Shown one piece after another: positions 19,555 to 27,502 of a stretch of 34,468 bases of DNA (positions within the stretch are counted from its first letter, which is position 1; every line of letters starts with the position of its first letter). Both the position numbers and the translations under genes were made by a program. The stretch is from an uncultured Erysipelotrichaceae bacterium (GTDB taxonomy: Bacteria > Bacillota_I > Bacilli_A > Erysipelotrichales > Erysipelotrichaceae): NCBI GenBank assembly GCA_902766005.1, contig CACXCB010000153.1, positions 1 through 34,468 on the forward strand, in the 5' to 3' direction. The notes under the pieces were generated by a model. The model was not told the origin of the DNA and ran no database searches. It worked only from the letters and a program-made list of their open reading frames with translations.

Positions 19555-19580
19555 CGGATGCATTTGCATCCGTTTTTCTT
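19554..19580 (+). terminator. intrinsic terminator of the two-component operon
   Basis: ACGGATGC (19554-19561) and GCATCCGT (19566-19573) form a perfect eight-pair stem with an ATTT loop, then TTTTCTT. Confidence 0.9.
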
Positions 19581-19586
19581 TATAAT
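19581..19586 (+). promoter_or_regulatory. -10 box of the transglutaminase lipoprotein gene
   Basis: Perfect TATAAT directly after the terminator T run, 23 bases before the start codon. The -35 position falls in the terminator hairpin and is a poor match, which would fit an activator-dependent promoter. Confidence 0.5.
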
Positions 19587-19608
19587 GTATAAAAAGGGAA
19601 GAAAGCAT

Positions 19609-20889
19609 ATGAAAAAACAAGTTTTAGCAATCGCACTGACTATTTTTCTTGCGGGATGTTCCGGTTCCTCAACGACTGCTGTGACATCTTCTGCAAGCTC
19701 TGAAAAGGAAGAAGAACAGACCGTCAATAATGATGGCATGAAGACACTGTCCTTTAATCTTCCTTCTTTAAAAGGCGGCCTGTCTTCGCTTGAATTACAG
19801 GAGACAAAAGAACTGTCCGACGAAGAAAAAGCCGAGGCTGACAAGGCTATGCGCGCATATTCACCGACATCCGGCACACCGCTTGTGAATAACGCAAAGA
19901 GCTTCTATTACTACGATAATATCGATGAAGAGGAAAAGAAGATCTATGATGCAATGCTTTTAGTTGCAGAAGATCCGACCGATCCGAATAACATTGTCGT
20001 ATACTCTACGGAGATGGATCCCTCTACCGATGAGTTCGCTGAAAAATTATATGTTGCCTACTATGCAATGCAGTATGATCATCCGGAACTGTTCTGGATG
20101 TATAACGAGATCAGTGCTGAAATGATGTTCGGTGTTTCGAGATTCGACAGTGCTGCCAGCAAGTATCATGATATCTATTTCTATTTTAATGAGCCGTATG
20201 AAACATTCAATGAGGATGTGGAAACTTTCAATAATGCTGCAGATGCATTCCTTGCCGATATCGATCTGAATGGTACGGAAGCAGAAATCGCTAAGAGCAT
20301 TCATGACAAGCTGATTGAAACTGTCACATATGATACGGCCGTAATGGATGGCAATATTCGTGCAGATCTCGCGCATACCGCTTATGGCGCACTTGTGGCC
20401 AACAGCAGAGGGGACGCAAATACTGCCGTATGTGACGGATATTCCCTGGCTTATGAATATTTGTGCCAGCAGGCAGGTCTTGAAGTCACAGTTGTTCTTG
20501 GCGATGCCGGTGCAAGCACTTCCGACATGGGAGGACATGCTTGGTCTATGGTCAAGGTTGACGGTCAATGGTATGAAGTAGACTCCACATGGGATGATAT
20601 GGGCACACTGGAAGACCTGCTTGAAGACTATCAGACAGAAGATATTTACCCATACTATAAAGAAGCACTGGAAGATGAAACATACCGTTCCTCGATTGAA
20701 CATTATCTTTTTGAAGTGCCTACGGATACAATGGACTATTTTGAGCCTACCGATGAATACTTCTATTACAGCAAGGATGGAATGTACAGGTATTCCCTGG
20801 TTGATGAAGGCGTACATGTCCGTGCATCGGAAAACGACTACTGGTATCCGATCAGTGCATTAATCGAACTTTCACCTGTAGCACAGTAA
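19609..20889 (+). CDS. transglutaminase-like (papain-fold) lipoprotein
   Basis: 426 residues from ATG 19609 behind AAGGGAAG; the frame is open further upstream through the terminator but that is not coding. Lipobox LAGC gives a surface-anchored protein. A Ser/Thr linker and helical region precede the transglutaminase-like core: Cys275 (TAVCDGYS), His310 (GGHAWSMV) and Asp325 (EVDSTWDD), a complete Cys-His-Asp triad. Such bacterial enzymes are mostly cysteine proteases or amidases, less often true cross-linkers. It lies between the two-component system and the clostripain-LRR lipoprotein, with a terminator after it. Substrate unknown. Confidence 0.88.
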   Translation: MKKQVLAIALTIFLAGCSGSSTTAVTSSASSEKEEEQTVNNDGMKTLSFNLPSLKGGLSSLELQETKELSDEEKAEADKAMRAYSPTSGTPLVNNAKSFYYYDNIDEEEKKIYDAMLLVAEDPTDPNNIVVYSTEMDPSTDEFAEKLYVAYYAMQYDHPELFWMYNEISAEMMFGVSRFDSAASKYHDIYFYFNEPYETFNEDVETFNNAADAFLADIDLNGTEAEIAKSIHDKLIETVTYDTAVMDGNIRADLAHTAYGALVANSRGDANTAVCDGYSLAYEYLCQQAGLEVTVVLGDAGASTSDMGGHAWSMVKVDGQWYEVDSTWDDMGTLEDLLEDYQTEDIYPYYKEALEDETYRSSIEHYLFEVPTDTMDYFEPTDEYFYYSKDGMYRYSLVDEGVHVRASENDYWYPISALIELSPVAQ

Positions 20890-20890
20890 A

Positions 20891-20912
20891 AACCAGATTT
20901 TCTGGTTTTTTT
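20891..20912 (+). terminator. intrinsic terminator between the two lipoprotein genes
   Basis: AACCAGA (20891-20897) pairs with TCTGGTT (20901-20907), followed by TTTTT. No new promoter is visible before the next start at 20923, so read-through probably feeds the next gene. Confidence 0.8.
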
Positions 20913-20922
20913 TGGAGGACAT

Positions 20923-23900
20923 ATGTATAAAAAAGGATTAATGATAGGATTATGCATCTTTCTTTGTGCCTGTTCTTCAACAGAAGTTTCACAGAACAGT
21001 GCATCAGAAGAAACAATTGCAGACATTTCAACTCTCAAACCGCATTTAAGCATCATCGGTGAAGAAGTGCAGGATTATTCCCGTTCCATGCAAAACAAAA
21101 TACAGGCTCACGATGCTTCCGAATCAAAACTGAAAATTGTCAAATCCATGCCGATCAGCGAAAAGGACTATACGGTCATGATCTACATGGTGGGTTCGAA
21201 TTTGGAGAGCAGGAACGGTGCTGCTACAAACGATCTGCGCGAAATTGAGGAAACAGATGTCGATTATAACAAAAACAACGTGCTTGTCTATGCCGGCGGA
21301 AGCAGAAGGTGGAACAGCAATATTTCCAACATGTATAACAGCGTGCTGGACATGAGTGAAGCGGAAGAAGGAAGGCTTCTTGCCCAGACGGAGACGACTG
21401 CGGACATGGGATCTGCCAATACGCTTGCCTCCTTTATCAATTACTGTACGGAAAACTATCCCGCAAAGCATTATGGGCTGATCTGCTGGAACCATGGCGG
21501 AGGTCCTGTTTGGGGTTATGGCTATGATGAGCTGTTTGACAATGACAGTCTTCTTCTGCAGGAGATGAAAGAGGCTATGGATCAGACTGTATTTGGAAAA
21601 GAGCAGAAACTTGATTTTGTCGGATTTGATGCCTGTCTGATGTCCACTTTTGAAATCGCCAATGTCTGGAGCAATTATGCGGAATACATGATCGGCTCTC
21701 AGGAGACAGAAGCCGGTGCAGGCTGGGATTATCATTTTCTGCATGTACTGAATGAGACTGATGACCCCAAAGAGATAGCGGCCCGGATTGTCGATACTTT
21801 CGGGAAATATTACGAAGACAACCAGACAGAATTCTCTCATCCCGATGCAACATTGGCTGCTTTGGATCTTTCCTGTGTCGAGGAAACCGGAAAAGCAATG
21901 GATGAACTTTTTGCGGGCATGCAGAATGCCGTTGAAAACGGAGAATATGCTGAAATCAACCGTAAAAGGGCAGATGCGAAAGGCTTTGGCTTAAACGGTA
22001 TCAAAGATCTCAGCGAGTCCTATGATCTCATTGATATAGATGATTTCTGTGAGAAAATGAAAGACATTCTTCCCGATGAAACCGCAAATGTGCAAAAAGC
22101 GATCCGATCCCTTGTTGCTGCATCTTCTTCCAATGTAGATCATGCCGGCGGAATATCATTGTATTTTCCGGGGGATAATCAAGAGCTGTACAGCGAGTCT
22201 CAGATGGTTGAACATGAAATATCCGAACAGCATGAAGCTTTTATTGATGCATATGCCGATTCCTGGAACAAGAGCGGTGAAGTGGACTGGCACTTAGGCA
22301 AGGGCGAATACGAAGGGGATGAAATCATTCTGAGGCTGGATGCTTCCCAGTATGCTGCAACATCACAAGCGTATTACACCATCCTTCGTTATAATATCTT
22401 TTCCGGTTACAGCTATGCGATGTGCAATGTGCAGGCTGAAATCGATGAAGAAGGCAGAATCCATGTACCGCAGGATCCGGACATGATCTATGCCATAACC
22501 GATCTTTCGGAAGCGGAGATGCCATGGGCATTCAAGCAGACACAGGCATCAGAAAACGGTGGTACTTATACGACAATCAATGCATTATTGTCAACCGGAC
22601 ATGAATTTACGGATTTTGATCCGGATACGGATAAAAATGTCACCATCACAGTGCAGATGGATAATGACAGTGAAGACACGATGATCAAGGATGTCGTCTC
22701 ACAGGAAAATGCTGCCGGTTTAAGCGGTAAAGGATCGATTGACGTCAGCCATTTCAGGACGATTATCGATGGGGCATTCGGCAGTTATGAGCCTTCACGA
22801 AATGAAGATGGAACGATGAAGCCGTTTTATGAGTGGCATTCCGGCGGATATCTGTATCGTCCTTTAGGTCTTGAATCGAGCTTCCGTTTTAAGAAAAAGA
22901 AAGCCACGGAATTTGATCATGATTTTGTCTGTCAGATTCTGGTCAAAGATGTTAACGGCGAAATGCATGCTGCTGAACTTGTCAATCTTCCCAAAAAGGA
23001 TGAGACTGCACAGGTACAAACAAATACCGCACAGGGCAAAATGACATTTCAGATCTTTGATGATTATGCAAGCCTTGCCGGCTACGAAGGAACAGATGAA
23101 GTTTTAACAATTCCGGAAGAGGTGAATGGATTACCTGTAAAGGAAATCGGCAGCAATGCTTTCGATGATGCAGATACATTGATTGAGATCAATGTGCCGT
23201 CATCTGTCGAAACCATATGTTCACTGTCCATTGATTCCTTGGATTTGCTTGAGAGAATTAATATCTCTGAGGGACTGACGGAAATACAGAGTGATGCAAT
23301 TAACAACTGTCCTGCTTTGCAGGAGATCAATCTGCCGTCTACCTTAAAAGTGTTAGGCAGAGAAGCTGTCAGCTATACCGGCTTAGAAAGAATTGTTTTG
23401 CCGGGATCCCTTGAAAAGATCGGCGATGTTCCTTTCGGGGAAAATAATTATCTGAAAGAGATTGTTCTGGAAGACAATCCATATTATAAGACTGTGGATG
23501 GCGTACTTTTTACCAAAGACGGAAGCAGGCTGATTCAGTATCCTGTCTTGCATGGGGAAACCTATGAAATACCTGAAGGAACAAAGAGTATCGGCTATGG
23601 TGCCTTTGCCGGTGCATCTCTTACACATGTGACTTTTCCTGAATCCGTGGAAACCATCGAAAACTGCGCTTTCTTTGGCTGTGCATCGCTACAGGGGGTA
23701 ATCCTGCCGGAAAGCCTGCAAATGGTTGGTGAAAGAGCATTTGGGAAATATACATTTTCTTCATCCTCAAATACAGAAGGGGCTAAGGAGGAGCTGCACA
23801 TTGGTAAGAATGTATCCTATATTGGGGCCAAAGCATTCAATGGCTTATGGGTGAATGGATTCAATGTTGATGAAGAGAATCCTGTATACGCAAATAACGG

Positions 23901-25341
23901 GATCTTCCTGACCAACCGGGCAAAAGATACGATTCTTGAAGCACCATTTGGTGCAGAGCGGATTATCGTTGTGCCGGAAGGTATCACAACACTGACGAAG
24001 GATATTTTTGAAGATCTTGGCTCGAATCATGATTTCATTTTCCCGGACAGTGCTTTCAGGTTTGCTGATCGTATTTTTGATTGCAGCTATGAGACGGATG
24101 ATACAGGGAAAACGGTTTACAGGTATAATGTGATGTTGCATTGTTCCGAAGGTTCTGCATGTGAAGAATATGCACAGAAATACGATATCCGATATGATTA
24201 TGAAACAGATCCGGATCATCTTGTCTTTGAAGAGAAGGAAGAAAACGGCTTGGTTTTCCGAATGTATTATGATCATGCGGAGATTGTGGGATGTGAGAGT
24301 GATGAAGAAATTTTAGAAATTCCTGCGACTGTGGATGATCTGCCTGTAACTGTAATAGATGATTATTCCACGGATATCTTTGATGATCCGTATTCTTCAA
24401 CCTGCAGAAGGCTTGTCATTCCTGCAACAATCGAAAAAATCAATGTCGAAGTATTAAATGATTTTTACTATCTTGAAGAGCTGGAAGTTGATGAAGCCTC
24501 CGAAAAGTATTCGGTAAAGGATAATGTCCTGTTTACCAAGGATGGTGAAACATTGCTGTTCTATCCATATCACAAGTTGGATGAAAGTTATACAATCCCC
24601 GAAGGTACAAAGATTGTCGGAAAGAGTGCATTCGGTTCGAATTTCTATCTGCAGGTGATTATCTTCCCGTCATCGTTAAGAACACTTGAGGAAGATGCGA
24701 TGGATAATCTGTTCAGTCTGACTGAAGTGAATATGAATGAAGGCCTTGAATATATTGGGAACCATGCTTTCGGTACAACGAATTTCATAATTCGCTTGCC
24801 AAAGAGTATTAAGCACATCGGTCAAACAGCATTCTATTTGAATTGTGACCAGCCTGAGCTCGAGATTTATGATACGATAGAATTTTTCGGACAGTCTGCT
24901 TTTTCTGCTTCGGATGAAGAACAGTTTCTGTTTGGCTCCGATACGATTCATATCGGACCGAAGACAGAGATCAACAGGCTCGCATTTGACGGTTTGTTAT
25001 ATAAGTCATTTGATGTAGATCCTGATAATGAGATTTATTCGACAAACGGAGAATTGTTGCTGGATAAGGCAGGAAGAAAAGTGATTCTGGCAGCTTCGGG
25101 ATTAGAGGGAAGCGTCTATATTCCCGAAGGCGTAGATACATTGGATTACAGCTGTTTCCATCACTGCAACAAGGTTACCGATATCTATCTTCCGGATTCC
25201 ATCCTGGATGTTTCCGGTGCAATAAAAAAATACTATGATGAGGATCCGCATTACCACATCCGCTATCATTGCCATGCAGGCACGGATATAACCAAATATC
25301 TTGATTCTGAAGGCATTGAATGGATCGATGACATTAAATAA
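20923..25341 (+). CDS. clostripain-family (C11) lipoprotein with two LRR_5 blocks
   Basis: 1472 residues, start ATG behind TTGGAGGAC. Signal with lipobox CAC-S (FLCACSS). The C11 peptidase domain spans about residues 80-450: YTVMIYMVGSNLES, His191 (WNHGGG) and Cys238 (FDACLMS), the catalytic pair. A beta-rich middle region (about 450-700) follows. Then two similar BspA-type leucine-rich blocks, about 706-1100 and 1109-1472; each opens with a short strand motif, has IPEEV/IPATV and IPEGTK repeats, an internal VLFTKDG, and closes with a CxxGxxxxxY-type cap. Expected role: a cell-surface cysteine protease (Arg/Lys preference in the family) with adhesin-like repeats. Whether it cleaves itself or host proteins cannot be read. 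Ends at a terminator shared with the rubredoxin gene. Confidence 0.88.
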   Translation: MYKKGLMIGLCIFLCACSSTEVSQNSASEETIADISTLKPHLSIIGEEVQDYSRSMQNKIQAHDASESKLKIVKSMPISEKDYTVMIYMVGSNLESRNGAATNDLREIEETDVDYNKNNVLVYAGGSRRWNSNISNMYNSVLDMSEAEEGRLLAQTETTADMGSANTLASFINYCTENYPAKHYGLICWNHGGGPVWGYGYDELFDNDSLLLQEMKEAMDQTVFGKEQKLDFVGFDACLMSTFEIANVWSNYAEYMIGSQETEAGAGWDYHFLHVLNETDDPKEIAARIVDTFGKYYEDNQTEFSHPDATLAALDLSCVEETGKAMDELFAGMQNAVENGEYAEINRKRADAKGFGLNGIKDLSESYDLIDIDDFCEKMKDILPDETANVQKAIRSLVAASSSNVDHAGGISLYFPGDNQELYSESQMVEHEISEQHEAFIDAYADSWNKSGEVDWHLGKGEYEGDEIILRLDASQYAATSQAYYTILRYNIFSGYSYAMCNVQAEIDEEGRIHVPQDPDMIYAITDLSEAEMPWAFKQTQASENGGTYTTINALLSTGHEFTDFDPDTDKNVTITVQMDNDSEDTMIKDVVSQENAAGLSGKGSIDVSHFRTIIDGAFGSYEPSRNEDGTMKPFYEWHSGGYLYRPLGLESSFRFKKKKATEFDHDFVCQILVKDVNGEMHAAELVNLPKKDETAQVQTNTAQGKMTFQIFDDYASLAGYEGTDEVLTIPEEVNGLPVKEIGSNAFDDADTLIEINVPSSVETICSLSIDSLDLLERINISEGLTEIQSDAINNCPALQEINLPSTLKVLGREAVSYTGLERIVLPGSLEKIGDVPFGENNYLKEIVLEDNPYYKTVDGVLFTKDGSRLIQYPVLHGETYEIPEGTKSIGYGAFAGASLTHVTFPESVETIENCAFFGCASLQGVILPESLQMVGERAFGKYTFSSSSNTEGAKEELHIGKNVSYIGAKAFNGLWVNGFNVDEENPVYANNGIFLTNRAKDTILEAPFGAERIIVVPEGITTLTKDIFEDLGSNHDFIFPDSAFRFADRIFDCSYETDDTGKTVYRYNVMLHCSEGSACEEYAQKYDIRYDYETDPDHLVFEEKEENGLVFRMYYDHAEIVGCESDEEILEIPATVDDLPVTVIDDYSTDIFDDPYSSTCRRLVIPATIEKINVEVLNDFYYLEELEVDEASEKYSVKDNVLFTKDGETLLFYPYHKLDESYTIPEGTKIVGKSAFGSNFYLQVIIFPSSLRTLEEDAMDNLFSLTEVNMNEGLEYIGNHAFGTTNFIIRLPKSIKHIGQTAFYLNCDQPELEIYDTIEFFGQSAFSASDEEQFLFGSDTIHIGPKTEINRLAFDGLLYKSFDVDPDNEIYSTNGELLLDKAGRKVILAASGLEGSVYIPEGVDTLDYSCFHHCNKVTDIYLPDSILDVSGAIKKYYDEDPHYHIRYHCHAGTDITKYLDSEGIEWIDDIK

Positions 25342-25365
25342 AAACGGCGATTGCCGTTTTTATTT
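25340..25365. terminator. bidirectional intrinsic terminator
   Basis: AAAAACGGC (25340-25348) pairs perfectly with GCCGTTTTT (25353-25361), loop GATT. T-rich on both strands, so it can stop both the lipoprotein transcript and the leftward rubredoxin transcript. Confidence 0.88.
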
Positions 25366-25367
25366 GA

Positions 25368-25529
25368 TTATGCCTGTTTTTCAAACATGTCCTTGCCTAC
25401 ACCGCAAAGGGGGCATGTCCAGTCCTCAGGAAGATCTTCGAAAGGTGTTCCCGGAGCAATTCCATTATCAGGATCACCTACTTCAGGGTCATATGTATAA
25501 CCACATGCCATGCAAACATATTTATCCAT
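25368..25529 (-). CDS. rubredoxin
   Basis: 53 residues on the minus strand, below the usual ORF length cut-off. The translation opens [20 protein letters not shown] and ends [18 protein letters not shown], with the iron-binding Cys6, Cys9, Cys39 and Cys42 and the conserved Trp37, which is a textbook rubredoxin. SD GGAGG (25538-25542, read leftward) is eight bases before the start. Role: small one-electron carrier, in anaerobes often serving oxygen or peroxide reduction. No partner reductase, rubrerythrin or superoxide reductase is adjacent. Confidence 0.95.
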   Translation of the reverse strand: MDKYVCMACGYTYDPEVGDPDNGIAPGTPFEDLPEDWTCPLCGVGKDMFEKQA

Positions 25530-25551
25530 CAGATAAACCTCCTTTGATTCT

Positions 25552-25557
25552 ATTATA
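25552..25557 (-). promoter_or_regulatory. -10 box of the rubredoxin gene
   Basis: Perfect TATAAT on the minus strand, 22 bases before the start codon; the -35 (CTTTTC) is poor. Confidence 0.5.
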
Positions 25558-25649
25558 CAGGCATATGGAAAGAAGAAAAGCTATATAATCCGTATTTTTT
25601 TTCTACTTCGGAAATGTTTTCGATAAAAACTCTTTTCTTTTTTTCAAAG

Positions 25650-25658
25650 TGTGATAAT
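25650..25658 (+). promoter_or_regulatory. extended -10 promoter of tRNA-Ser
   Basis: TGTGATAAT: TGn extension plus GATAAT (25653-25658), 13 bases before the mature tRNA 5' end. Confidence 0.5.
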
Positions 25659-25671
25659 ATATTAAGGCATT

Positions 25672-25762
25672 GCGGGAATACCCAAGCGGTTGAAGGGGCA
25701 GGCTTGGAAAGCTTGTAGGTCTGTAACAGGGCGCCAGGGTTCAAATCCCTGTTCCCGCGCCA
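25672..25762 (+). tRNA. tRNA-Ser (anticodon GGA), CCA encoded
   Basis: Acceptor arms GCGGGAA (25672-25678) and TTCCCGC (25752-25758) pair perfectly, followed by G and an encoded CCA. The anticodon arm CAGGC-TTGGAAA-GCTTG places GGA in the loop centre, reading UCC and UCU. The long variable arm and GGTTCAAATCC T arm mark a class II tRNA. Confidence 0.96.
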
Positions 25763-25770
25763 TATCGAAA

Positions 25771-25799
25771 AGGTACATATATATGTATCTTTTTTTTTG
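25771..25799 (+). terminator. intrinsic terminator of tRNA-Ser
   Basis: GGTACATA (25772-25779) pairs with TATGTATC (25782-25789, one G-U), then a long T run. Confidence 0.85.
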
Positions 25800-25906
25800 T
25801 TTTAAGTATCTGTGACCACTTTTTGATCACATTTCTGTTTTAATTGTATCTCTGACTAACATTCGTGCATTGTTTTATGATATTATGGAGAAAAGAAAGT
25901 CTTCTG

Positions 25907-25912
25907 TATAAT
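25907..25912 (+). promoter_or_regulatory. -10 box of the PreA-like gene
   Basis: Perfect TATAAT 34 bases before the start; -35 weak. The 25800-25906 stretch upstream holds no gene, only an imperfect palindrome (TGTGA 25811-25815, TCACA 25827-25831). Confidence 0.5.
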
Positions 25913-25946
25913 TTTGAAATACTTTGATAAACCCGGAGGTAAGATC

Positions 25947-27446
25947 ATGCTTGAAAAGATAATTGACCGGTCGGAAATGATCCGCTGCGCATTATGTATG
26001 GATGCGCCATGTACAAAAGCCTGCAGCATCATGGATCCGGCTGGTGCTCTTCGCAGTATCTGGTTTAATAATGAAAAAGTTGCAGCCGCCATGATGAAGG
26101 AGAATGGATTGTGTGCGCAATGTGATGCGAGATGTGAAAAGGCATGCGTTCGTGCAGGAGAAGTGCATATCCGCAATCTGATGCTGAAACTAGAAAATGA
26201 AGTTAAGCCTAATCTGGAAATACAGGCAGAAGATAACGAAGATGCATTGAGAACGGATCTTTGCGGAATTCCGCTTGAGAATCCTTTTCTTCTTTCTTCA
26301 TCGGTTGTTGCAAGCAGCTACGATATGTGTGCCAGAGCATTTGAAGCAGGCTGGGCAGGAGCAGCTTTTAAAACCATCTGCACCCTGGATATCCACGAAG
26401 CCTCACCGAGATTTTCCGCCATTACCGGAGATAACGGAACCATCATCGGTTTTAAAAACATCGAACAGCTTTCCGATCACAGTGTGAAAGAGAACATGGA
26501 AATATTCAGGAAACTGAAGAAAAACTATCCGCATAAATTTATCCTTGCTTCGATTATGGGGACTAATGAAGAGGAGTGGAAAACACTTTCTGCATTATGT
26601 CAGGAAAACGGTGCAGATGCGATTGAATTGAATTTCTCCTGTCCGAATATGATGGAAGAAGGATTAGGCTCGGATATCGGACAGATTCCCGAACTGGTTG
26701 AAAGGTTTACAGCTGCTGCCAAAAGCGGTGTAAGCATACCGGTACTGGCTAAACTGACACCGAATGTCGCCAATATGAGCGAAGCTGCGGAAGCGGCATA
26801 CAGAGGCGGGGCGGATGGCATAGCGGCAATCAATACCATCAAAAGCATTATCGGTGTCAATCCGCATACATATGTATCTGCACCTGCAGTGCGCGGGATG
26901 TCCGCAGTAGGCGGTTACAGCGGCAACGCTGTCAAACCGATTGCCTTGCGCTTTATTGCCGAGATGGGACAGAATCCCATGCTGAAGAATATGCATATCA
27001 GCGGCATGGGCGGCATAGAGACTTGGCAGGATGCATTGGAGTTCATTCTGTTAGGTGCCGGAAGCGTACAAGTGACTACAGCAGTCATGCAATACGGATA
27101 CCGCATCATTGATGATCTGAAATCCGGATTGCATTATTATCTGAAAGAAAAGGGATTCAACAGTATTCAGGAAGTTTGCGGACTCGGCCTGGATGCGATC
27201 AGCAGTACAACGGATGTACTGGAAAGAGATACGGTTGTGTATCCTTCTTTCCATAGGGATAAATGTATCGGATGCGGCAGATGCGCAATATCCTGTGCAG
27301 ACGGGGGTCATCAGGCAATTGCATTGAATGAATCACGCAAACCTGTATTAGATGGCAGGAAGTGTGTCGGTTGTCATCTTTGTATTCTTGTATGTCCTGA
27401 GAAGGCTATTTCTTCCACGCGAAAGCGTGTCAGGAAAAATAATTAA
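25947..27446 (+). CDS. dihydropyrimidine dehydrogenase PreA-like flavoprotein with extra N-terminal Fe-S domain
   Basis: 499 residues from ATG 25947 behind CGGAGGTAAG; a TTG-started frame from 25914 is rejected. About 90 N-terminal residues hold two Cys clusters (Cys14, 17, 22, 26 and Cys56, 59, 63, 67; GLCAQCDARCEKAC) like the Fe-S domain that opens GltD/PreT-type reductases. Then a dihydroorotate dehydrogenase-like FMN barrel (about 95-405; LNFSCPNMMEEGLGSD, ISGMGGIETW) and a ferredoxin domain with CIGCGRCAISC and CVGCHLCILVC. PreA with PreT reduces uracil and thymine, but PreA is usually about 410 residues and lacks this front domain. No preT or dihydropyrimidinase is nearby, so the substrate is uncertain. 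Confidence 0.85.
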   Translation: MLEKIIDRSEMIRCALCMDAPCTKACSIMDPAGALRSIWFNNEKVAAAMMKENGLCAQCDARCEKACVRAGEVHIRNLMLKLENEVKPNLEIQAEDNEDALRTDLCGIPLENPFLLSSSVVASSYDMCARAFEAGWAGAAFKTICTLDIHEASPRFSAITGDNGTIIGFKNIEQLSDHSVKENMEIFRKLKKNYPHKFILASIMGTNEEEWKTLSALCQENGADAIELNFSCPNMMEEGLGSDIGQIPELVERFTAAAKSGVSIPVLAKLTPNVANMSEAAEAAYRGGADGIAAINTIKSIIGVNPHTYVSAPAVRGMSAVGGYSGNAVKPIALRFIAEMGQNPMLKNMHISGMGGIETWQDALEFILLGAGSVQVTTAVMQYGYRIIDDLKSGLHYYLKEKGFNSIQEVCGLGLDAISSTTDVLERDTVVYPSFHRDKCIGCGRCAISCADGGHQAIALNESRKPVLDGRKCVGCHLCILVCPEKAISSTRKRVRKNN

Positions 27447-27447
27447 A

Positions 27448-27475
27448 TTGATAAATCCGGAAAATAAAGTATAAT
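27448..27475 (+). promoter_or_regulatory. promoter of the HAD/AIM24 genes
   Basis: TTGATA (27448-27453), 16-base spacer, perfect TATAAT (27470-27475), right after the PreA-like stop codon. Confidence 0.7.
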
Positions 27476-27502
27476 TTTTCAAGGTGATATGAGGGGTATT
27501 AC

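Noticed and set aside
25811..25831. CRP/FNR-type binding site
   Set aside because: The half-site spacing is 11 bases instead of six or four, and no such regulator gene is nearby; kept only as a weak palindrome finding.
25914..25946. TTG-initiated longer PreA-like protein
   Set aside because: The TTG lies two bases after the -10 box, and ATG 25947 has a strong SD.
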